IMG/VR virus record: IMGVR_UViG_3300028573_000022
Coordinates: 1-52,896 of that record
DNA length: 52,896 nt
Reading direction: 5' to 3' (one strand)
Source of the DNA: a virus
Shown: positions 48,536 to 52,896 of the stretch, piece by piece
Layout: the number at the start of each line of letters is the position of its first letter
How positions within the stretch are numbered: position 1 is the first letter of the stretch
Program-made: the position numbers and the translations under genes
Notes under the pieces: model-generated
The model's database searches: none
What the model was told of the DNA's origin: nothing
Seen by the model: the letters and a program-made list of their open reading frames with translations, nothing else

Positions 48536-49059
48536 CCCCAGACATCCTGATCGGTTTCTGCAAGGGCACGGCGCTCCTCTCCCGCATCATCGAGTGGTTC
48601 ACCGGTGGCGGCCCGTCGCACGTTTTCATTCTGTACCGCTCCGAGGATTTCGGAGGGTGGGTATCTATCGGATCCGAAGCGAAAGGTTGGATCCCTCTGC
48701 CGGCCGAGTCGATGGAGAATGTCACCGATCTCTACTCGATCCCCGGTCTAGACCTACGCAAGGGTCTTCGGGCCAGCCGTCCGGACCTCTGTGCCAACTA
48801 CGACATTGGCGGTCTGCTGGGCATGTCGTGGGTGATGGTTGCTTGGAGATTCCTCGGCAAGAAGGTCCGGAATCCGCTCCTGACTCTAGGAGCCTGGTTC
48901 TGTTCTGAGGCGGCGGCCCTGGTGGTTCGGAGGTCGGATGGGATCCTGACCCTCGGACCAGGTGAAACCGATCCGCTGCGCTTCCAGGAGGAGATCGTCT
49001 CTGTCTTCTCTGCGACCAAAGTCACCGACCGGGCGGCGTACCCGGTGAAATGGAAGTGA
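48532..49059 (+). CDS. Permuted papain-like (YiiX/NlpC-P60-type) hydrolase
   Basis: 175 residues from ATG 48532. ILIGFCKGTALLSRIIEWFT, GGGPSHVFILYRS has the early His, and LGAWFCSEAAALVV the later Cys: the order of circularly permuted NlpC/P60 (YiiX-like) enzymes. Substrate could be a peptidoglycan stem or lipid. Sits between lysis genes and the TM/coiled-coil protein. Confidence 0.7.
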   Translation: MTPDILIGFCKGTALLSRIIEWFTGGGPSHVFILYRSEDFGGWVSIGSEAKGWIPLPAESMENVTDLYSIPGLDLRKGLRASRPDLCANYDIGGLLGMSWVMVAWRFLGKKVRNPLLTLGAWFCSEAAALVVRRSDGILTLGPGETDPLRFQEEIVSVFSATKVTDRAAYPVKWK

Positions 49060-49076
49060 CCAGGGAGGGGGACACA

Positions 49077-49862
49077 ATGTGGACTCGGGTTTGGGAAGCG
49101 GTTCGTCCGGCGCTGCAGCTCGTGGCGATGCTCGCCGTTGTCGCAATCGCGGGCGTGATAGTGCTCCACGAGGTCAACGCGCGGAAGGCGGCCGAGGACC
49201 AGGCGGCGAAGGCTGCCGAGTCGGCGCGGCTCGAGCGCGCCGGCCTGGTGGTGGCCCACGATGCGACCACGGCGCAGCTCCAGGCCAAAATCGATGACGC
49301 TACCCGCCGTAACTCCGACCTCGCCGAGGCCCTCGCGCGCGCCCAGGCAGCGGCGCCCGACCTTCATCCCACCGGCACCGTGACCGCGTCCACCGGCGTC
49401 GTACCCGTCGAGCATCATTCCGCAGCACCACCCGCAACATCCCCTGCAACACCACCCACCCCCACGGCGTCCGGCTCGCCCCCGGGCGCCGCGTGCGTTC
49501 TGACCGCGGCAGATCAAGGGGAGGTGCGGGTCGACGAAGTGGTGCTCGACACCAAAGCCGGGTCGCGCGTGCTGGTCGGCGCGGCGTCGGCGTGGCGGGC
49601 GGGTCCGAATCCTGTCCGATTGTTCGGCGGATCGTTCTCGGCTCCCCTGACGACAGCCGACGTGACGCCGCCTCCGGTTGTGCAGCGCTCGCGTTGGGGT
49701 GCGGGTGCCTACATTGGCGTGGCCAAGGGGAACGGGTGGTCCTACGGGCCTGCGCTGGCGTTCCCACAACTCTCTCTCTGGAGTCTGGAGCTCGACACCA
49801 CAGTCGGCGTCGGACTCGGGACCACGATCCAGGCCGGGGCTACCGCGATCGTTCGGTGGTAG
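49077..49862 (+). CDS. TM/coiled-coil protein with C-terminal beta domain
   Basis: 261 residues from ATG 49077 (AGGGAGGGGG upstream; in-frame ATG 49050 overlaps the previous gene). A TM segment LQLVAMLAVVAIAGVIVLHE, a periplasmic coiled coil ARKAAEDQAAKAAESARLER, a Pro/Thr/Ala linker, then ADQGEVRVDEVVLDTKAG and GAGAYIGVAKGNGWSYGPAL, LELDTTVGVGLGTTIQAGAT, a beta-strand-rich end seen in phage lysis-region proteins. It could bridge inner membrane and envelope like a spanin; inferred. Confidence 0.65.
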   Translation: MWTRVWEAVRPALQLVAMLAVVAIAGVIVLHEVNARKAAEDQAAKAAESARLERAGLVVAHDATTAQLQAKIDDATRRNSDLAEALARAQAAAPDLHPTGTVTASTGVVPVEHHSAAPPATSPATPPTPTASGSPPGAACVLTAADQGEVRVDEVVLDTKAGSRVLVGAASAWRAGPNPVRLFGGSFSAPLTTADVTPPPVVQRSRWGAGAYIGVAKGNGWSYGPALAFPQLSLWSLELDTTVGVGLGTTIQAGATAIVRW

Positions 49863-49934
49863 ACCGTTGACAAGCGACCGGTTGTCTGCAAATCCCAAGA
49901 TCGTGGTGGGTCATACCGGGTCAAACTTGCACCG

Positions 49935-49963
49935 TTGACGGATCATGAGTAAGCAGTCATTGT
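49935..49963 (+). promoter_or_regulatory. Candidate promoter for XRE gene at 49971
   Basis: TTGACG (49935-49940), 17 nt, CATTGT (49958-49963). The start point would be at or near the ATG, so a leaderless message is possible. A second TTGACA (49867-49872) lacks a good -10. The -35 lies in a 15-mer shared with the promoter at 1008. Confidence 0.45.
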
Positions 49964-49970
49964 TTACAGC

Positions 49971-50204
49971 ATGCCTGCTGAACATCATCGAGCCGCATAC
50001 CTGATACTGGCAGACAATCTACGAGCTACTCGGATCGCGAAGGGTTTAACATTGCGCGATCTGGAGCGCCTATCCGGAATCAACAACTCGAACCTGAGCA
50101 GACTCGAGCGCGGCCAGCGACAACAGGTCCGAGGCTTAGGCTATATCGATCGATTGGCCACTGCGTTGGGCGTGTCGGTGGCTGACTTGCTGAGGGAAAC
50201 ATAG
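49971..50204 (+). CDS. XRE-family helix-turn-helix protein
   Basis: 77 residues from ATG 49971. NLRATRIAKGLTLRDLERLS, GINNSNLSRLERGQRQQV and ATALGVSVADLLRE: a Cro/C1 HTH. No visible ribosome site upstream; see the promoter entry. It begins the right-end operon that includes two methyltransferases and may regulate them. Confidence 0.8.
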   Translation: MPAEHHRAAYLILADNLRATRIAKGLTLRDLERLSGINNSNLSRLERGQRQQVRGLGYIDRLATALGVSVADLLRET

Positions 50205-50218
50205 TCCGGGGGCGGACA

Positions 50219-50434
50219 ATGAGCCGTGCAGATCTGGCGTGGGATGTGGCGATCGTGGCCAGTTACGTCGCAGACAACCCGGTGGTTCGCGAGTTGGAAA
50301 CGACCGAGGAACGACTCGAGGAATGCGTGATGGGCCTCGACACCGCGTTGCGTGAGTACGCCTGGGAAACCCAATCCAAAGCGGTCCAGGTCGAGTATCA
50401 GGCCTGGATGGCTAAGTTCCGGGGTGAGACGTGA
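50219..50434 (+). CDS. Small helical hypothetical protein
   Basis: 71 residues from ATG 50219 (GGGGGCGGA upstream). VAIVASYVADNPVVRELETT, EERLEECVMGLDTALREYAW: helical. Overlaps the methyltransferase start by 4 nt. No family recognised. Confidence 0.55.
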   Translation: MSRADLAWDVAIVASYVADNPVVRELETTEERLEECVMGLDTALREYAWETQSKAVQVEYQAWMAKFRGET

Positions 50435-51219
50435 TTGATTCCGCAAACATTACTTGCGAAGTCCGATTTGGCGACTGTATCGAAGGGTTAACTAACCTGC
50501 CAGATAAGTCGATCGATCACGCGATCTTTGATCCTCCCTACGAAGAAGAGGCCCACACAAAACAGGTCAGAGCCAACACAAAAGGCCCAGGTCACGGGAA
50601 AAGCAACGTCGTAGAGGTGCAGTTGGATTTCGGCGCCATCTCCAAGGAAACACGAAGCACTATTGCCGTCCATCTCGCGCGAATCGTGCGCCGCTGGGTG
50701 CTGTGTTTCTGCCAAGCAGAGGGACTCTCGCTGTGGAAGTCCTCCTTTGAAAGCGCTGGCCTAGGTTGGCGTCGGTGTGGTGTCTGGATCAAGCCTGACG
50801 CGATGCCGCAGATCACCGGGGACCGGCCCGGCACGGGCGCGGAAATGATCGCCATCGCTCACGCGAAGGGTCGCAGCAAATGGAACGGCGGCGGAAGGTC
50901 CGGGGTGTGGACCTTCCCCAAAAACGAATCCGGTAGAGAGCACCCGACGCAAAAGCCACTCGCCCTCATGGAGGCGCTGGTCAGGGATTTTACCGACCCA
51001 GGCGATCTGGTGCTCGACCCCTTCGCCGGCTCTGGGACCACTGGCGTAGCGTGCCGCAGGCTTGGCCGGAGATTCCTGGGATGGGAACAAAACGCTAAAT
51101 ATCACGCCATAGCCGCTCGACGGATCTCGGAGGCCCGCGAGCAGTTAGCATTGATTGGCCATTCGAAGGCTCCAGCACCAAAACAATCTTCGATGTTCAG
51201 CGCCGAAAAAGAAGGTTAA
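50431..51219 (+). CDS. Solitary DNA methyltransferase (DPPY type)
   Basis: 262 residues from GTG 50431. DPPY at 34-37 (IDHAIFDPPYEEEAHT) and, much later, DPFAGSGTTGVACRRLGRR (F198) with HPTQKP before it: catalytic motif first, AdoMet motif second, the beta-class order. DPPY is typical of N6-adenine methylation. No cognate restriction enzyme is visible. Probably protects phage DNA or alters regulation. Confidence 0.9.
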   Translation: MIDSANITCEVRFGDCIEGLTNLPDKSIDHAIFDPPYEEEAHTKQVRANTKGPGHGKSNVVEVQLDFGAISKETRSTIAVHLARIVRRWVLCFCQAEGLSLWKSSFESAGLGWRRCGVWIKPDAMPQITGDRPGTGAEMIAIAHAKGRSKWNGGGRSGVWTFPKNESGREHPTQKPLALMEALVRDFTDPGDLVLDPFAGSGTTGVACRRLGRRFLGWEQNAKYHAIAARRISEAREQLALIGHSKAPAPKQSSMFSAEKEG

Positions 51220-51221
51220 CC

Positions 51222-51473
51222 ATGACCGACTCCGATATCCTTCGCCTGTTCCGTGAACGAGACCAGCGCTTAGATGCGCTCGAAAAAGAGCTAGCCAGGC
51301 ACGAGGCGCCGAAAGGACACCTTTGCCAATCATGCGCCCTATTCTCCCAGGAGGGTGGCAAGTGCTCGATCTGGATCGGCACGGGGCAGTCACGGGGTCG
51401 CGCCATCACGTTCGCGTCGAGCCCTCAGTGCGACGATTGGGCCGACGCTCCTTCGCATGGGAAGGTCACATGA
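51222..51473 (+). CDS. Small Cys-containing hypothetical protein
   Basis: 83 residues from ATG 51222. A helix FRERDQRLDALEKELARHEA is followed by CQSCALFSQEGGKCSIWIGT and SSPQCDDWADA: four cysteines, probably a metal site; the CxxC..C..C plan is common in phages. Function unknown. Confidence 0.6.
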   Translation: MTDSDILRLFRERDQRLDALEKELARHEAPKGHLCQSCALFSQEGGKCSIWIGTGQSRGRAITFASSPQCDDWADAPSHGKVT

Positions 51474-51715
51474 CCATCGACGATCGCGTTATCGCGGGAA
51501 TAGCCGCTAGGCAACGGGCGCGGCCAATGGCTCGCTCCTGCCCCGGCTGCGGCAGTCTGGAAGCTCCGATCCCGAGTTGTTTGTCACCCAAGGTAATCAA
51601 AGAGATCGGCTCACTGCCACTCCGCTGCCCCCGATGCGCCCGGCATGTATTCCCTGACGATCGGTGGATCTACCCGCTACCGGCGCCGGGCAAGGCAAGC
51701 GGGAGGGTGGGGTGA
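51470..51715 (+). CDS. Zinc-ribbon protein
   Basis: 81 residues from ATG 51470 (GAAGG upstream). CPGCGS and CPRCAR, about 34 residues apart, form a zinc ribbon. Overlaps both neighbours by 4 nt. Confidence 0.55.
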   Translation: MTIDDRVIAGIAARQRARPMARSCPGCGSLEAPIPSCLSPKVIKEIGSLPLRCPRCARHVFPDDRWIYPLPAPGKASGRVG

Positions 51716-52692
51716 CTTGGCGCATCCTCACCGGCGACTGCTTCGAGGTTCTCCGGACGCTGCCGGCGGACTCGGTTCAGTGCTGCGTGACCAGCCCGCC
51801 ATACTGGGGGCTCCGGGATTACGGGGTGGAAGGCCAGATCGGTCTCGAGCGCACGCCGGAGGAGTACGTCGCGCGCATGGTCGAGGTGTTCCGGGAGGTG
51901 CGGCGGGTGCTTCGGCCGGACGGGATACTCTGGCTCAACCTCGGGGATTCGTACTGCTCGACCGACAAATGGGGAGGGGGCGGAAATACTGGCAAACATT
52001 CTGTGGCGACGGACGGCACAGTGCCGTCGTGGGCGGTGCGAACGAAAAAAGCGGCAATACCCGGTCTCAAACCGAAGGACCTGGTCGGCATCCCGTGGCG
52101 CGTCGCCTTTGCGCTCCAGGCGGACGGGTGGTGGCTGCGCGCCGATGTCATCTGGTCGAAGCCGAACCCGATGCCCGAGTCGGTGCGCGACCGCCCAACG
52201 AAGGCGCACGAGTACGTGTTCCTGTTCGCCAAAAGCGAGGGCTACTTCTACGACGCGGACGCGATCAGGGAGCAGCACAAGACGCCCCACAAGCACCGAG
52301 CCACAAAGCACGGCCACAACGCGATGCGTGGTCAGGAGTCCATCCGGCCGCGCGGCAATATGGAGGCCGTCGGCGATCCCGCCGCTCGCTACTACGCGCA
52401 TGGCGGACGCAACCGCCGCTCAGTGTGGACAATCTCCACCAAACCATTCAATGGGGCTCATTTCGCAACGATGCCCTGGGATCTGGTCGAGCCCTGCATC
52501 CTCGCCGGCTCGCGCCCGGGCGACCTAGTGCTAGACCCGTTCAGCGGCGCAGGGACGGTGGGGGTGGTCGCGCAGAGGCATGGACGTGGATTCATCGGCA
52601 TCGATCTGAATCCGGCCTACGTCGAGATGGCGGAGAACCGGATCGTGGCGGACGCGCCGCTCTTCAACGCTGCGACGGGGAGGGCGAGGTGA
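51712..52692 (+). CDS. Solitary DNA methyltransferase (SPPYW type)
   Basis: 326 residues from GTG 51712. SPPYWGLRDYG at 28-31 and DPFSGAGTVGVVAQRHGRGF (F277) give the beta-class order; DLVGIPWRVAFALQADGWWL and VIWSKPNPMPESVRDRPTKA complete the family. SPPY motifs occur mainly in N4-cytosine enzymes, so that is the likelier product. A second specificity alongside the DPPY enzyme widens DNA protection. Confidence 0.88.
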   Translation: MTWRILTGDCFEVLRTLPADSVQCCVTSPPYWGLRDYGVEGQIGLERTPEEYVARMVEVFREVRRVLRPDGILWLNLGDSYCSTDKWGGGGNTGKHSVATDGTVPSWAVRTKKAAIPGLKPKDLVGIPWRVAFALQADGWWLRADVIWSKPNPMPESVRDRPTKAHEYVFLFAKSEGYFYDADAIREQHKTPHKHRATKHGHNAMRGQESIRPRGNMEAVGDPAARYYAHGGRNRRSVWTISTKPFNGAHFATMPWDLVEPCILAGSRPGDLVLDPFSGAGTVGVVAQRHGRGFIGIDLNPAYVEMAENRIVADAPLFNAATGRAR

Positions 52693-52896
52693 TCGCGGCC
52701 TTGTTCGTCCACCGCGGTGGCGTCTACTGGGACCTCCCGGACGTGGACCCGTGGGACGAGTCCCGAGATGCGCGCCTTTACGCCGGCCCTTGGCCGGTCG
52801 TGGCGCACCCTCCATGCTCGCGCTGGTGCCGTCTCGCCGGACTCGTGGAGGCACGCTGGGGCCACAAACGTGGCGAGGACGGCGGGTGTTTCGCGT
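52689..52896 (+). CDS. Hypothetical phage protein, 3' partial
   Basis: From GTG 52689 (4-nt overlap) the frame stays open to the window end. VYWDLPDVDPWDESRDARLY, AGPWPVVAHPPCSRWCRLAG and HKRGEDGGCFA are phrases of a widespread phage family of unknown function. The HPPCSRW piece resembles a C5-methyltransferase PPC loop, but no AdoMet motif is visible here. Confidence 0.7.
   Translation, partial: MIAALFVHRGGVYWDLPDVDPWDESRDARLYAGPWPVVAHPPCSRWCRLAGLVEARWGHKRGEDGGCFA

Overview
This window is part of the genome of a tailed phage (Caudoviricetes) with a contractile tail, either free or as a prophage. It carries the usual series of terminase, portal, MuF-like protein, prohead protease/scaffold, decoration protein, major capsid protein, connectors, DUF3383-type sheath, tube, frameshifted tail chaperone, tape measure, baseplate hub/spike/wedge and fibres. 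The sequence is GC-rich. A proline-rich lipoprotein resembling an outer-membrane spanin, several Sec signal peptides and a GH108 endolysin point to a Gram-negative host that I cannot name. No integrase, DNA polymerase, helicase or host gene is visible. The first and last genes run off the window.

Layout. 1-8.7 kb: an accessory operon of short genes joined by 4-nt ATGA/GTGA overlaps. It holds a RecB/Cas4-like nuclease, an HNH protein, DUF5131, ASCH and DUF1643 proteins, two XRE regulators and many small Cys-rich (zinc-ribbon-like) proteins. 8.8-15.4 kb: glycosyltransferase, ParB-like protein, terminase subunits (the large one interrupted inside its Walker A motif), portal and MuF-like protein. 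15.4-22.5 kb: a second accessory block with a hexanucleotide-repeat ORF, a complete tmRNA gene, a MazG-like/coiled-coil/zinc mosaic protein, dCMP deaminase, a gene broken by an in-frame amber codon, and a divergent paralogue of the major capsid protein. 22.5-39.3 kb: head and tail structural genes. 39.3-43.2 kb: a leftward island inserted between fibre genes, with two nearly identical promoter/leader units and two nearly identical downstream hairpins bracketing unrelated cargo genes. 43.3-49.9 kb: secreted fibre-like protein, pectate-lyase-like spike, and lysis and envelope genes. 49.9-52.9 kb: XRE regulator, two solitary DNA methyltransferases and small genes.

Features that stand out: (1) a tmRNA with acceptor stem, T-arm, PK1 pseudoknot and tag ANEPMQQLAVA; (2) one carbohydrate-binding-like module of about 55 residues inserted in the capsid decoration protein (twice), the tail sheath and the baseplate wedge; (3) the leftward cassettes with repeated flanks; (4) a 5-nt insertion in the terminase Walker A motif; (5) a second capsid-fold protein, possibly a vertex protein; (6) an H-type pseudoknot just after the capsid gene; (7) signal peptides on several fibre-like proteins that also share N-terminal sequence.

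Family names come from recognising motifs and gene order by eye. No database search was run.
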